Below are positions 38,450-49,822 of a DNA stretch of 62,749 bases, piece by piece. This stretch comes from Bradyrhizobium vignae. Lineage in GTDB: Bacteria > Pseudomonadota > Alphaproteobacteria > Rhizobiales > Xanthobacteraceae. The position numbers and the translations under genes are program-made. The notes below the pieces were generated by a model that saw nothing but the letters and a program-made list of their open reading frames with translations, made no database searches and was not told the DNA's origin. How positions within the stretch are numbered: the first letter of the stretch is position 1; the number at the start of each line of letters is the position of its first letter. The DNA is taken from NCBI RefSeq assembly GCF_004114425.1, contig NZ_RDQF01000045.1, positions 1-62,749 on the forward strand. The letters are read 5' to 3'.

Positions 38450-39124
38450 ATGATCGCACGTCTCTTGCTGCAGAACACGATCTTCACCATCGCGATGGGC
38501 GCGCTGTTGTTCGGGGCCGCCGGCACGCTGGATTGGCCTTCGGCGTGGGCGTTCCTCATTACCTCCGCTCTGCTCGGTCCGCTTTGCGGCTGGTGGCTCT
38601 ACCGGCTGGATCCGGCATTGTTGGCGGAGCGTCTGCGTCCGGTCATCCAGAGGGACCAGCCTCCGGCCTACAAGGCCTTCATCACCGCGTTCATCGTGGC
38701 GATGCTGGCCTGGCTGATCGTGATGGGGCTGGACCGGCGTTCGCTCGCATCCGAGATGCCGCTTGCCTTGCTGATTCTCGGCTTCCTGCTGTTCCTGCTC
38801 TGCGCGCTGTTCACCATGTGGGTCTTCCGCGAGAACTCGTTCGCCGCGCCCGTGGTGAAGCTGCAAGCCGACCGCGCGCAGCGCGTGATCTCGACCGGTC
38901 CCTACGCCTGTGTCCGCCATCCCATGTACAGCGGCATGGTCCTGTTCTTCGCCGGCCTGCCGCTGCTGCTGGGCTCGTGGTGGGGACTTGCGATGATGCC
39001 GCTCTTCATCGCCTTGCTCGCCGTCCGCATCCTGATCGAGGAGCGCACGCTGCGCGAGGGCCTGCCGGGCTACACCGATTATGCGGCGCGGGTGCACTAT
39101 CGCCTCATCCCCGGCGTCTGGTGA
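38450..39124 (+). CDS. Isoprenylcysteine carboxyl methyltransferase-like (ICMT/PEMT family) membrane protein
   Basis: A 224-residue protein with five or six transmembrane helices and the ICMT C-terminal signature ISTGPYACVRHPMYSGMVLF, followed by an EERTLREGLPGYTDYAARVH block. These bind S-adenosylmethionine at the RHP-Y and E-E-L sites. The start at 38450 (MIARLLLQNTIFTIAMGALL) opens directly with the first helix. The bacterial substrate is unknown; possibly lipid or phospholipid methylation. Confidence 0.85.
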   Translation: MIARLLLQNTIFTIAMGALLFGAAGTLDWPSAWAFLITSALLGPLCGWWLYRLDPALLAERLRPVIQRDQPPAYKAFITAFIVAMLAWLIVMGLDRRSLASEMPLALLILGFLLFLLCALFTMWVFRENSFAAPVVKLQADRAQRVISTGPYACVRHPMYSGMVLFFAGLPLLLGSWWGLAMMPLFIALLAVRILIEERTLREGLPGYTDYAARVHYRLIPGVW

Positions 39125-39152
39125 GCGCACCTCATGGTCCGCACGAAAGCGG

Positions 39153-39860
39153 CTAATGATCCAGCTCGCGATAGCGCCGGAAGATGCCCTGCTCGTTGAA
39201 GGGAATGCGGCGCTCGCTTTCGAGATAGGCCTTGATGTTCGGCCGCGCGGCAATGCGGTCGTGCAGACCCACAAGACCTGGGACATCGGATTCGAACGCC
39301 TTCATGCGCTTGGGGAAGGCATAGCGCAGTCCATCGACGATCTGGAATAGCGAGAGGTCGACGTAGGTCAGGCGGCGACCGGTGACATAGGTGCCGCCGC
39401 CCCCGGCGAGAAGCTGCTCGAAATAGCCGAGATATTTCGGCACGCGCTCGCCCCAGAACTCGGCCGTGCGCTTCTTCGCCGGCGCCTTCTGATCCTCATA
39501 ATAGAGCGAGGGCCCGAGCGGATGATGGGTGTCGTGGATCTCGACGACGAGATCGGTGATGGTGAGCTGAAGCTGGTGCACCCAGAGCCTGCCGGCTTCC
39601 GTCTTCGGCGCAAGCCCATGGCGGGCGCCGAGATAGAGCAGGATGTTGGCGGTCTGCCCGATGACGAGCTTGCCCGCTTTCAAGAACGGCGGCGCGAAAG
39701 GCGGCGTGCCCTTCTGCGCATCCATCATCTTCATCATCGCAGCCGTTCCGCGCGGGCCGCGCGCGACGTCGACGTAAGCGGCCCCCGCCTCCTCCAGCGC
39801 CAACCGCACATATTCGCCGCGGCCCTGAATCTCAGGCCAGTAGTAGAGCTCGTATTTCAT
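39153..39860 (-). CDS. Glutathione S-transferase-like protein
   Basis: A 235-residue cytosolic protein. The N-terminal thioredoxin-like domain (YELYYWPEIQGRGEYVRLAL, PFAPPFLKAGKLVIGQTANI) contains the cis-Pro and the QTANI glutathione-binding turn. The C-terminal helical domain (residues about 95-220) has GGGGTYVTGRRLTYVDLSLF, the GST N-capping-box region. The N-terminal tyrosine in YYWP may be the catalytic residue. It resembles GSTs of the sigma/mu type. Single gene. Confidence 0.85.
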   Translation of the reverse strand: MKYELYYWPEIQGRGEYVRLALEEAGAAYVDVARGPRGTAAMMKMMDAQKGTPPFAPPFLKAGKLVIGQTANILLYLGARHGLAPKTEAGRLWVHQLQLTITDLVVEIHDTHHPLGPSLYYEDQKAPAKKRTAEFWGERVPKYLGYFEQLLAGGGGTYVTGRRLTYVDLSLFQIVDGLRYAFPKRMKAFESDVPGLVGLHDRIAARPNIKAYLESERRIPFNEQGIFRRYRELDH

Positions 39861-39990
39861 GGAAGTGGTCCGTGAGCGTGGAGCGACGGACCAATCTAGC
39901 ACGCAGCCGACGCGTGGCGAGAGTGGTGACCTCAAATGAAAAGGGCGCCGTGCCTGAGCACGACGCCCCTCCTTGCTAGATCGCTTGCGA

Positions 39991-40968
39991 TCAGTTGGTT
40001 TGCTGGATCGCCGACAATTCCCAGCCGGTGCCCGGCCGGCGGGCGAAGGTCCAGATCTCGGTCGCCTCGCCCGGCTGCTCGCTGCCAGCAACGATCGCGC
40101 CGGTGTTGCGGTCGATCGTCTTGTCGGTGAGTGCGAAGCGCAGCGCCACCGTGGCGTAGTCGGTCTCGCCTTCGCGCCAGGCTTCCGCGAGGTCGCCCTG
40201 CAACAATTTCACGTTGGTAACCTTGTTGACGACGTTGCGCGCGCGGTTCTGCGCAAGATCCTGCTCGAAATACGAGACCATTTCCGGCGTCGCGAGCGTG
40301 TGCAGCTTGGCCACATCCTCGTTCGACCAGGCGGTCTGGATCTCGCCGAGCAGGCGCTCGAACGCCTCGTAATCATCCGGCTTGATCTCGAGCGGGGCGT
40401 TGTTGGCGCCGAACCCGAAGCCGCCAAGGCCACCGGCGAGGCCGCTGCGATAGTTCGTCTGCGGTCCGGGCGCTGCGCCGGCGTCAGCATTGGCATAGGC
40501 CGCCCGCGGGGCGTGACGACGCTGCCACCAGGACATTGCCAGCCGCACCACGAGCACCACCAGCGCGATCTGGATGATCAGGCCGAGGATCGAGGACAGG
40601 CCGCCGAGGCCACCGAACAGGCCGCCGCCGAACAGCATGCCGAGCAGGCCGGCACCGAGGAAGCCGGCCGCAAGGCCGCCCAGGAAGCCGCCGCCGCGGC
40701 CGAACAGGCCGCCGCGCGCCGGCGCGGAAGCAGCCGAATTCATGCCCGCACCCGGCTGGGTGTAGGTGCGGTTGAACTGCGAGGTCGAGCCCGGTGCGGT
40801 CGTGGTCGACGGCGGTGCCGAGTAGGTGCGCGAACCGCGCGAACCCGACGACATGCCGCCACCGACGCGCGCGTCGGCGGACGAGATCGCCAGCGCGGTC
40901 GGCAGCGCAAGCGCCAGCACGACGGCGATCATCTTGAAGAGATTGCGGGAGCGTAGCGAGAAAGTCAT
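39991..40968 (-). CDS. Tim44-like domain membrane protein
   Basis: A 325-residue protein with an N-terminal signal-anchor (NLFKMIAVVLALALPTALAI), a Ser/Thr/Gly-rich linker (GGGMSSGSRGSRTYSAPPST), and a Gly-rich stretch with hydrophobic helices (GLLGMLFGGGLFGGLGG, then LGLIIQIALVVLVVRLAM). A C-terminal Tim44-like domain runs from about residue 205 to 325 (YEAFERLLGEIQTAWSNEDV, LHTLATPEMVSYFEQDL). It resembles alphaproteobacterial Tim44/TimA-type membrane proteins whose partner is unclear. The start at 40968 (MTFSLRSRNL) fits the anchor. Confidence 0.82.
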   Translation of the reverse strand: MTFSLRSRNLFKMIAVVLALALPTALAISSADARVGGGMSSGSRGSRTYSAPPSTTTAPGSTSQFNRTYTQPGAGMNSAASAPARGGLFGRGGGFLGGLAAGFLGAGLLGMLFGGGLFGGLGGLSSILGLIIQIALVVLVVRLAMSWWQRRHAPRAAYANADAGAAPGPQTNYRSGLAGGLGGFGFGANNAPLEIKPDDYEAFERLLGEIQTAWSNEDVAKLHTLATPEMVSYFEQDLAQNRARNVVNKVTNVKLLQGDLAEAWREGETDYATVALRFALTDKTIDRNTGAIVAGSEQPGEATEIWTFARRPGTGWELSAIQQTN

Positions 40969-41206
40969 GTGCGTTTCCCAAATCCCCGGCATGGGGACGT
41001 GCGCCTAAGATGGGCAGACTTCCCGAAAAGTGAAGCCGGTTTCGGAACTTATGGCTGCGGCCCTCAGTCGCGGGGATGTGGCAAAAGCCCATATTTCGCG
41101 GGGGTTTGGCCGGGGGCGCGAGGGAACGGTGGTCGAGGGATACCGGCGGCTATACGGCCGGAATTCCGCTTTTTCCTCGTCATTGGAGGCATGGCTCTCT
41201 CGCCAC

Positions 41207-41292
41207 GTCATTGCGAGGAGCAATTGCGACGAAGCAAATCCAGACTGCCACCGCGGAACGATTCTGGATTGCTGCGCTGTGCTCGCAATGAC
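41207..41292. repeat. Palindromic repeat, family A
   Basis: GTCATTGCGAGGAGCAATTGCGACGAAGCAA ... GATTGCTGCGCTGTGCTCGCAATGAC, with inner CCAGACTGCCACCGCGGAACGATTCTGG. The rest of the gap at 40969-41325 holds no gene that can be recognised. Confidence 0.82.
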
Positions 41293-41325
41293 TGAGAATG
41301 CGGAAGCGGCGCGCCGCCCCTCGCC

Positions 41326-43911
<2,586 letters not shown>

Positions 43912-44065
43912 CTCGAGCTGGCGCAGCCTGTCGGCAGAGAATCAACGCGTCACGGGGCGCGTGGGGTCCTCCCTGCCTGAATCGGACCCTGAGGTGCAAG
44001 GGCAGCAGGGGCGAAAGGTACGCTGATTCCCAGATTACGGCCATTTCCGGTACTTTTCGGGTCTT

Positions 44066-45145
44066 TTACCCCCGCCCGCCGCCGAATCCGCGCTTCAGCC
44101 GCATGACATAGCCGATGACTTCGGCGACGGCATGATAGTGCTCGGTCGGGATTTCCTGGTCGATGTCGACCGTGGCGTAGAGCGCGCGCGCCAGCGCCAC
44201 GTTCTCGACGATCGGAATGTCGTGTTCGCGCGCGATCTCCCGGATCTTGAAGGCGAGGTTGTCGACGCCCTTGGCGACGCAGATCGGCGCGGTCATGCCG
44301 CGCTCGTAGGACAGCGCCACCGAATAGTGGGTCGGGTTGGTGATGATCACGGACGCCTTGGGAACCGCCGCCATCATGCGCTTCTTGGCGCGCTGCTGCC
44401 GCAGCTGCCTGATCTTGCCCTTGATGTGCGGGTCGCCTTCGGACTGCTTGAACTCCTCCTTGATCTCCTGAAGCGACATCTTCTGCCGCTGGAACCAGCT
44501 GCGGTACTGGAAGAAATAGTCGGCGATGGCGACGATCGCGAGCGCCGCGACCACCGCGCCGAGCAGATGAATGGTCATGCTGGTGCTGGCGCCGAGCATG
44601 GCCGCCGGATCGAGCCTGACCATCGCCTCCATGCGATGCCGCTCCGGCCACAGGATCATGGTCATGACCACGCTGAGGGCGACCAGCTTGCCGATGCCTT
44701 TGAGAAAATTGGCGGCCGCCTGCTTGCCGAAGATGCGCTTGAAGCCGGCGCCGGGCGAAATCTTGCTGAATTTGGGTTTGAGGGACTCGGCCGACCACAC
44801 CAGACGGTGCTGCAGCATGTTGCCGGCAATGGCCGCCAGCACCAGCATCAACAGGGGCACGCCGATCGCGGCAAGGACGGCGAACTCGATCTGCTGGGTC
44901 AGCGCGAGCAGGGCCTTCCCGTCGGTCTTGATCATCCAGGAATTGGCGAGCAGGTTGCGCATCGGTGTCAGCAGCCCGCTGCCGACCGAGCCCGAGAAGG
45001 TCGAGACGACGAGTGTGCCGCCCGCCATCATGAACCAGGTGTTGATCTCCTGGCTCTTGGCGACGTCGCCGCGTTCGAGCGCATCGTCGAGGCGCTTTTG
45101 CGTCGGGTCTTCTGTTTGACTTTCGGGATCGTTGTCGTCCGCCAT
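44066..45145 (-). CDS. flhB: Flagellar export apparatus protein FlhB
   Basis: A 359-residue inner-membrane protein of the flagellar type III export gate. The self-cleavage motif NPTH is in ITNPTHYSVALSYERGM. The N-terminal part has four helices, followed by the basic cytoplasmic region FKQSEGDPHIKGKIRQLRQQ. The last gene of the flgB-flgC-fliE-fliQ-fliR-flhB group; fliR ends 13 bases upstream. Confidence 0.95.
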   Translation of the reverse strand: MADDNDPESQTEDPTQKRLDDALERGDVAKSQEINTWFMMAGGTLVVSTFSGSVGSGLLTPMRNLLANSWMIKTDGKALLALTQQIEFAVLAAIGVPLLMLVLAAIAGNMLQHRLVWSAESLKPKFSKISPGAGFKRIFGKQAAANFLKGIGKLVALSVVMTMILWPERHRMEAMVRLDPAAMLGASTSMTIHLLGAVVAALAIVAIADYFFQYRSWFQRQKMSLQEIKEEFKQSEGDPHIKGKIRQLRQQRAKKRMMAAVPKASVIITNPTHYSVALSYERGMTAPICVAKGVDNLAFKIREIAREHDIPIVENVALARALYATVDIDQEIPTEHYHAVAEVIGYVMRLKRGFGGGRG

Positions 45146-45158
45146 CGATCGCCCCCTG

Positions 45159-45929
45159 TCACTTGAGCGGCATCATCTGGTGCATGACACCGATGAAATA
45201 GTCGAGAAAGGTGCCCATCATCGCGGTGAGCACCACGGCGAGCACCAGGAAGCCTGCGAAGATCGACAGCGGCACGCCGACGAAATAGACCTGCATCTGC
45301 GGCATCAGCCGCGCCAGCACACCGAGCCCGATGTTGAAGACGAGGCCGAACACCAGAAACGGTCCCGAGAGCTGCAGGCCGAGGCGAAAGGCGGCCGCGA
45401 AGGCGCGCGTTGCCAGCGAGGCGACGTCGCCGCTCGATACGGTCTCGCCCGGCGAGAAGATCGTATAGCTGTCGTTCAGTGCGGCGATCACCAGATGGTG
45501 GCTGTCGGTCGCGAACAGCAGCGTCACCCCCAGCATGGTCAGGAAGTTGCCCACCAGCACGCCCTGCTGTCCCTGCGTCGGATCGACCGAAGTGACGAAG
45601 CCGAGCCCCATCTGCTGCGCGATCACCGATCCCGCAACCTGGAGCGCCGACAACGTCACGCGCGCGGTCGCCCCCAGCACGATACCGATCGCGATCTCAT
45701 GCAGCATCAGCACCAGCAGCGGCGCCAGCGACCCCATGTCGACATGATAGGCATTGCGATGCAGCGGCAGGATGATCAGCGTGAGCAGCAGCGCGATCGA
45801 GAGCTTGATCCGCGTCGGGATGTTGGTCTCGCCGAGGCCGGGCAGCAGCATCACCATTGCGCCGACCCGGGCGAAGGCGAGCATGAAGGAAGCGGCGAGC
45901 GCCGGCAGCAGCGAGACGTCGATGCGCAT
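45159..45929 (-). CDS. fliR: Flagellar biosynthetic protein FliR
   Basis: A 256-residue polytopic membrane protein of the export gate. Features are MRIDVSLLPALAASFMLAFA, ARVGAMVMLLPGLGETNIPT and GLGFVTSVDPTQGQQGVLVG. Standard FliR length and topology. It follows fliQ by 17 bases and precedes flhB, the usual FliQ-FliR-FlhB order. Confidence 0.95.
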   Translation of the reverse strand: MRIDVSLLPALAASFMLAFARVGAMVMLLPGLGETNIPTRIKLSIALLLTLIILPLHRNAYHVDMGSLAPLLVLMLHEIAIGIVLGATARVTLSALQVAGSVIAQQMGLGFVTSVDPTQGQQGVLVGNFLTMLGVTLLFATDSHHLVIAALNDSYTIFSPGETVSSGDVASLATRAFAAAFRLGLQLSGPFLVFGLVFNIGLGVLARLMPQMQVYFVGVPLSIFAGFLVLAVVLTAMMGTFLDYFIGVMHQMMPLK

Positions 45930-45946
45930 AGTTCACGCATTGTGCC

Positions 45947-46210
45947 TCAGCCGCCGATGATTCGCGACGAGATCCGCAGCATGTGGGCGTGGAGCGAGTC
46001 GGCCATGAATGGCAGCGCCAACAGCATCGTGGCGAAGATGGCCAGGATCTTCGGCACGTAGATCAGCGTCTGCTCCTGGATCTGCGTCAGCGCCTGGAAC
46101 AGCGACACGACGACGCCGACCACGAGACCGACCACCATCAGCGGCGAGGACACGATCACGATGGTCCAGATCGCATCGCGTGCGACGTCGAGGGTCTCGG
46201 GTCCGGTCAT
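45947..46210 (-). CDS. fliQ: Flagellar biosynthetic protein FliQ
   Basis: An 87-residue two-helix membrane protein of the export gate, starting MTGPETLDVARDAIWTIVIV. It contains SLFQALTQIQEQTLIYVPKI and the last helix AIFATMLLALPFMADSL. An upstream ATG (46237) would add nine residues. It is separated from fliE by a family A palindromic repeat. Confidence 0.93.
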   Translation of the reverse strand: MTGPETLDVARDAIWTIVIVSSPLMVVGLVVGVVVSLFQALTQIQEQTLIYVPKILAIFATMLLALPFMADSLHAHMLRISSRIIGG

Positions 46211-46273
46211 GGTCAGAATTCCTTGTTCAATCTTCATCCCGCCACCACGGCGAGGAACGAACGCTCCCTCCTC

Positions 46274-46351
46274 GTCATTGCGAGCGAAGCGAAGCAATCC
46301 AGACTGCCACCGCGGAAAGATTCTGGATTGCTTCGCTGCGCTCGCGATGAC
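46274..46351. repeat. Palindromic repeat, family A, within the flagellar operon
   Basis: GTCATTGCGAGCGAAGCGAAGCAATCCAGA ... TCTGGATTGCTTCGCTGCGCTCGCGATGAC, a full dyad between fliE and fliQ. It may divide the operon or stabilise the upstream message. Confidence 0.88.
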
Positions 46352-46378
46352 GCCTGGGGCGAGCGCCAGCGCGAAAAA

Positions 46379-46687
46379 TCAGATCGGCATCTTCATGATG
46401 TCTTCATAGGCTGCGATCACGCGGTCGCGGACCGAGACCAGCGTGGACACCGCGACGTCGGTGTCTGCGACCGCCGTCACCACGTCCATCACATTGGCCT
46501 TGCCGGCTGCCATCGCCACCGTCTGCGCGTCGGATTTGCGGCCGGACTCCATGACGCTGCCGACGGCGTCCTTCAGCAGCGAAGCAAAGGATTGCCCACT
46601 CGGCTCGCTGCCCTTGCCGGCGCCGCTGTTCTCCAGCACGCGGGCGAGATTGGCGTAAGCATTGGCGGCGATTGTCGGTGATGCCAT
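46379..46687 (-). CDS. fliE: Flagellar hook-basal body adaptor FliE
   Basis: A 102-residue protein that joins the MS ring to the rod. C-terminal pattern DVVTAVADTDVAVSTLVSVR then DRVIAAYEDIMKMPI is typical of FliE. The N-terminal segment begins MASPTIAANAYANLARVL. It is cotranscribed with flgC, which ends 17 bases upstream. Confidence 0.93.
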   Translation of the reverse strand: MASPTIAANAYANLARVLENSGAGKGSEPSGQSFASLLKDAVGSVMESGRKSDAQTVAMAAGKANVMDVVTAVADTDVAVSTLVSVRDRVIAAYEDIMKMPI

Positions 46688-46704
46688 GGCTTAAGGTGTC
46701 CTGT

Positions 46705-47130
46705 TCAGCTCTTGAGGATGTCGAGCGTGCGCTGGATCATCCGGCGCGTCGCACTGATGATGTTCAGATTGGCCTCGTAGGACCGCTGCGCGTCGCGCAT
46801 GTCGGTCATCTCGACCACCGAGTTCACGTTGGGATACTTGACGTTGCCGCCCGCATCCGCCGCAGGGTTGTTCGGCTCGTATTTGACGCGGAAGGCGGAC
46901 TGGTCGGGCTTGATTCTGCCGAGCGTGACGACCTGCGCGTCGAGCGTGCGGTCGAGCGCGGAGGAGAAGGTCGGAACCTTGCGCCGATAGGGATCGCCGC
47001 CGGCGGTCTGCGCCGTCGAATCCGCGTTCGCGATGTTTTCCGAGATCACCCGCATGCGCCCGGCCTGCGCACGCAGGCCGGAGGTCGCGATCGCCATCGA
47101 GCGGGCAAAGTCGCTGCTGTCATTCGCCAT
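46705..47130 (-). CDS. flgC: Flagellar rod protein FlgC
   Basis: A 141-residue proximal rod protein. The conserved rod N-terminus is MAIATSGLRAQAGRMRVISE followed by NIANADST, and the C-terminus has VEMTDMRDAQRSYEANLNII. Operon flgB-flgC-fliE. Confidence 0.95.
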   Translation of the reverse strand: MANDSSDFARSMAIATSGLRAQAGRMRVISENIANADSTAQTAGGDPYRRKVPTFSSALDRTLDAQVVTLGRIKPDQSAFRVKYEPNNPAADAGGNVKYPNVNSVVEMTDMRDAQRSYEANLNIISATRRMIQRTLDILKS

Positions 47131-47169
47131 GATCTGCCTCCGCTAGCTCTGCTGTTCCCGGATCATGCG

Positions 47170-47574
47170 CTAGCCCTTGCCAATCGCTGTCTTGAGCAGA
47201 TGCAGGCTCTTCGAATAGAGCGAGGTCGCCGCCGCGTAGTCCATCTGGTTGCTGGCGGCCTTCATCATCTCCTCCTCGAGATTGACGGCGTTTCCCGCAG
47301 GGCGCGTCTCGAAGCCGGCATTCTTGTTCTGGTCGAAGCCCGAGGCCGCGCCTGATGGTTTCATGTGCGAGGCGCTGGTGACGGTCAGCGCCAGGGGGCC
47401 CATCGAGCCCGTTACGGCGCCGGTCTTGTCGAGCTTCGGCTCGACCAGGTCGCGCGGCCGGAACTTGGGCGTATCGGAGTTGGAGACGTTCTCGGCCAGG
47501 ACGCGCTGGCGCTCCTGGTGCCACTGCATCTTGGTACGAAGCGCCGACAGCACCGGGAGGTCGTTGATGGACAT
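47170..47574 (-). CDS. flgB: Flagellar rod protein FlgB
   Basis: A 134-residue proximal rod protein: MSINDLPVLSALRTKMQWHQ, then ERQRVLAENVSNSDTPKFR, and a C-terminal EEEMMKAASNQMDYAAATSL. It is the promoter-proximal gene of this operon; a perfect CtrA box lies 70 bases upstream. Confidence 0.95.
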   Translation of the reverse strand: MSINDLPVLSALRTKMQWHQERQRVLAENVSNSDTPKFRPRDLVEPKLDKTGAVTGSMGPLALTVTSASHMKPSGAASGFDQNKNAGFETRPAGNAVNLEEEMMKAASNQMDYAAATSLYSKSLHLLKTAIGKG

Positions 47575-47643
47575 CGTCGCGGCTCCTTCCGCCCCTTGCG
47601 GACCTTGAGGTCCGAAGCTAGGCAGAATTTGCCGCCTGTATGG

Positions 47644-47658
47644 TTAACAGCTGGTTAA
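47644..47658. promoter_or_regulatory. CtrA box upstream of flgB
   Basis: TTAACAGCTGGTTAA, a perfect TTAA-N7-TTAA site 70 bases before the flgB start and about 270 bases before fliO. The surrounding 350-base intergenic region holds no gene and has further TTAA half sites. Confidence 0.7.
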
Positions 47659-47925
47659 GGACGCTCGTGACGCATGTCCCCAAGCGAGGCACGATCTTGC
47701 GGACCCGTGATTCTACGCCCCGAAAAGTGGCATTAACCCAACCGTTTGGCGGCGCATGGACTGGGCAAGAAGTCGTTTTGGATCGGGCGATTCATGGGTT
47801 ATTAAGAGTTGGGGACGGCAAAACTTGCCGTGGAACGTTAACTAATCGCAGTTTGGGGCATCGTCCGCCGTGGTTGGCGAATCTGACCATCGGCACGAGA
47901 AAAGCGCCATTTGTCGGGGACAAGT

Positions 47926-48900
47926 ATGCAAGGCAGCCCTATCACCTTCATCGTCGCGTTCATCGTCGTTCTGGCGTTGATCGGCGTCGCTGCATGGCTG
48001 GTTCGTCGATTCGGCAGCAGCCGGCTGGGCGCCAACACACAGCGCGGCCGGATGCCCCGCCTCGCCGTGATCGACGCAGCCGCGGTCGATGGCCGCCGCC
48101 GTCTGGTGCTGGTCCGGCGTGACAATGTCGAGCACCTGCTGATGATCGGCGGCCCCACGGACATCGTGGTCGAGCCCAATATCGTTCGCGCCGCGCCCAG
48201 CCGCGACCAGCTCCCGCAACGTCCGAGCGCCGCCGAACCGCCGCGCCTCGCCCCCATGCCCGATGCCGGCGGCTGGGCGGATGAAGCACCGCGCCCCGAA
48301 CTGCTCGATCATCCCGAGCCGCAAATGCCCGAGCCGCCGCCGCGGCCCGCGCGCCCATCCTTCGCCGACGAGGTGCGCCGGCCTGCTCCTGCACTGGCCG
48401 AGCGCCGCAGCGAGCCGCCCCTGGGGGGCTTTACGCCCGAGCCGGTCGCGCCACGTCCGGATCGCGAACCACGGCCCGAGCCGCTGCCGCCGCGCATCCC
48501 CCGCGGCGAGCCGCCGCTGATGCCGCGCCCGCCGCGCGGGAACGAGCCGACGAAGATGCCGCCCGTGCGCGCCGAGCGCGCCGCTGCACCACCGCCTCCT
48601 CCGCCCGTGCCGCAGGCTCCGGCCGTTCCGCCGACGGCACCTGCCGCTACGCCCTCGAGCGCCGAGCAGAACCTCGCCGAGATGGCGCAGCGGTTGGAGG
48701 CTGCGCTGCGCCGCCCGGCCGGCGAAACGGTCGCGCCTCCGGTTGCACCGGAACCGCCGCCCGCTCCCCCGCGCGCCGCACGCAACGAGCCGCCGGCGCC
48801 GCCGGCCCCGCCTGCAAAGCCGGCCGCGGAAAAGACCAGCTTTGAAAATCTCGAAGACGAGATGGCCTCCCTGCTCGGCCGTCCGAAGCCGTCTTCGTGA
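47926..48900 (+). CDS. fliO: Flagellar biosynthesis protein FliO with long proline-rich extension
   Basis: A 324-residue protein. Residues about 5-30 are a transmembrane helix (PITFIVAFIVVLALIGVAAW), followed by the FliO soluble domain (GRMPRLAVIDAAAVDGRRRL, RRDNVEHLLMIGGPTDIVVE). The rest is mostly Pro/Arg/Glu-rich and low complexity, ending in LEDEMASLLGRPKPS. FliO proteins are normally about 100-150 residues, so the extension is unusual. Its stop overlaps the GTG start of fliP, showing one operon. FliO helps assemble FliP in the export gate. Confidence 0.83.
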   Translation: MQGSPITFIVAFIVVLALIGVAAWLVRRFGSSRLGANTQRGRMPRLAVIDAAAVDGRRRLVLVRRDNVEHLLMIGGPTDIVVEPNIVRAAPSRDQLPQRPSAAEPPRLAPMPDAGGWADEAPRPELLDHPEPQMPEPPPRPARPSFADEVRRPAPALAERRSEPPLGGFTPEPVAPRPDREPRPEPLPPRIPRGEPPLMPRPPRGNEPTKMPPVRAERAAAPPPPPPVPQAPAVPPTAPAATPSSAEQNLAEMAQRLEAALRRPAGETVAPPVAPEPPPAPPRAARNEPPAPPAPPAKPAAEKTSFENLEDEMASLLGRPKPSS

Positions 48901-49652
48901 AATTGCCGGCCCTCCCGCGTAGAGTTCTTTTCCTTTCTGTCCTGTTCAGCGCGGCCTCGCTCGCGATGCCGGCGCATGCCCAGGACATCAGCATCAATCT
49001 TGGCGGCGGCGCTGGCGGCGGCGTCACCGAACGCGCGATCCAGCTGATCGCGCTGCTCACGGTGCTGTCGATCGCGCCGTCGATCCTGATCATGATGACG
49101 TCGTTCACGCGCATCGTGGTGGTGCTGTCACTGTTGCGCACCGCGATGGGCACCGCGACTGCGCCGCCGAACTCGGTGATCATTGCGCTGGCGATGTTCC
49201 TCACCTTCTTCGTGATGGGACCGGTGCTGCAAAAGTCCTACGACGAGGGCATCCGTCCGCTCGTCGCCAGCCAGATCGGCGTCGAGGATGCGCTCCAGCG
49301 CGCCTCCGTCCCCTTGCGCGGCTTCATGCAGAAGAACGTGCGCGAGAAGGACCTCAAGCTGTTTCTGGATCTCTCCGGCGAGGCACCGCCAGCCACGCCC
49401 GACGATCTCGCCTTACGCATTCTCGTCCCCGCCTTCATGATCTCCGAGCTGAAGCGCGCCTTCGAGATCGGCTTCCTCTTGTTCCTGCCCTTCCTGATCA
49501 TCGATCTCGTCGTCGCCTCGGTACTGATGTCGATGGGCATGATGATGCTGCCGCCGGCGACGATCTCGCTGCCTTTCAAGCTGATCTTCTTCGTGCTGGT
49601 CGACGGCTGGTCGCTGGTGGCGGGAAGTCTGGTGCAGAGCTACGGGGGGTGA
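48897..49652 (+). CDS. fliP: Flagellar biosynthetic protein FliP
   Basis: A 251-residue export-gate protein with a cleaved signal (LFSAASLAMPAHAQD). Features are TVLSIAPSILIMMTSFTRIV, SLLRTAMGTATAPPNSVI and the C-terminal block MSMGMMMLPPATISLPFKL then ILFVLVDGW-like IFFVLVDGWSLVAGSLV. Starts at GTG 48897, overlapping the fliO stop. FliP forms the FliPQR core with FliQ and FliR. Confidence 0.96.
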   Translation: MKLPALPRRVLFLSVLFSAASLAMPAHAQDISINLGGGAGGGVTERAIQLIALLTVLSIAPSILIMMTSFTRIVVVLSLLRTAMGTATAPPNSVIIALAMFLTFFVMGPVLQKSYDEGIRPLVASQIGVEDALQRASVPLRGFMQKNVREKDLKLFLDLSGEAPPATPDDLALRILVPAFMISELKRAFEIGFLLFLPFLIIDLVVASVLMSMGMMMLPPATISLPFKLIFFVLVDGWSLVAGSLVQSYGG

Positions 49653-49822
49653 GGCGCAAACCCAGATAGGCCGCGGCTCCTTCTACCCCTAAGTGAAATT
49701 GACACCGGCGCACGCCTCGGTAACATCGTGGCGTGGGCGCGGGTTCGCTGGATGGAAATCGAGTTTCCCTTAGAGTTTTTACTATATGTAAGGGTATCCA
49801 ACGATCCCTTCGAGGAACTGCG

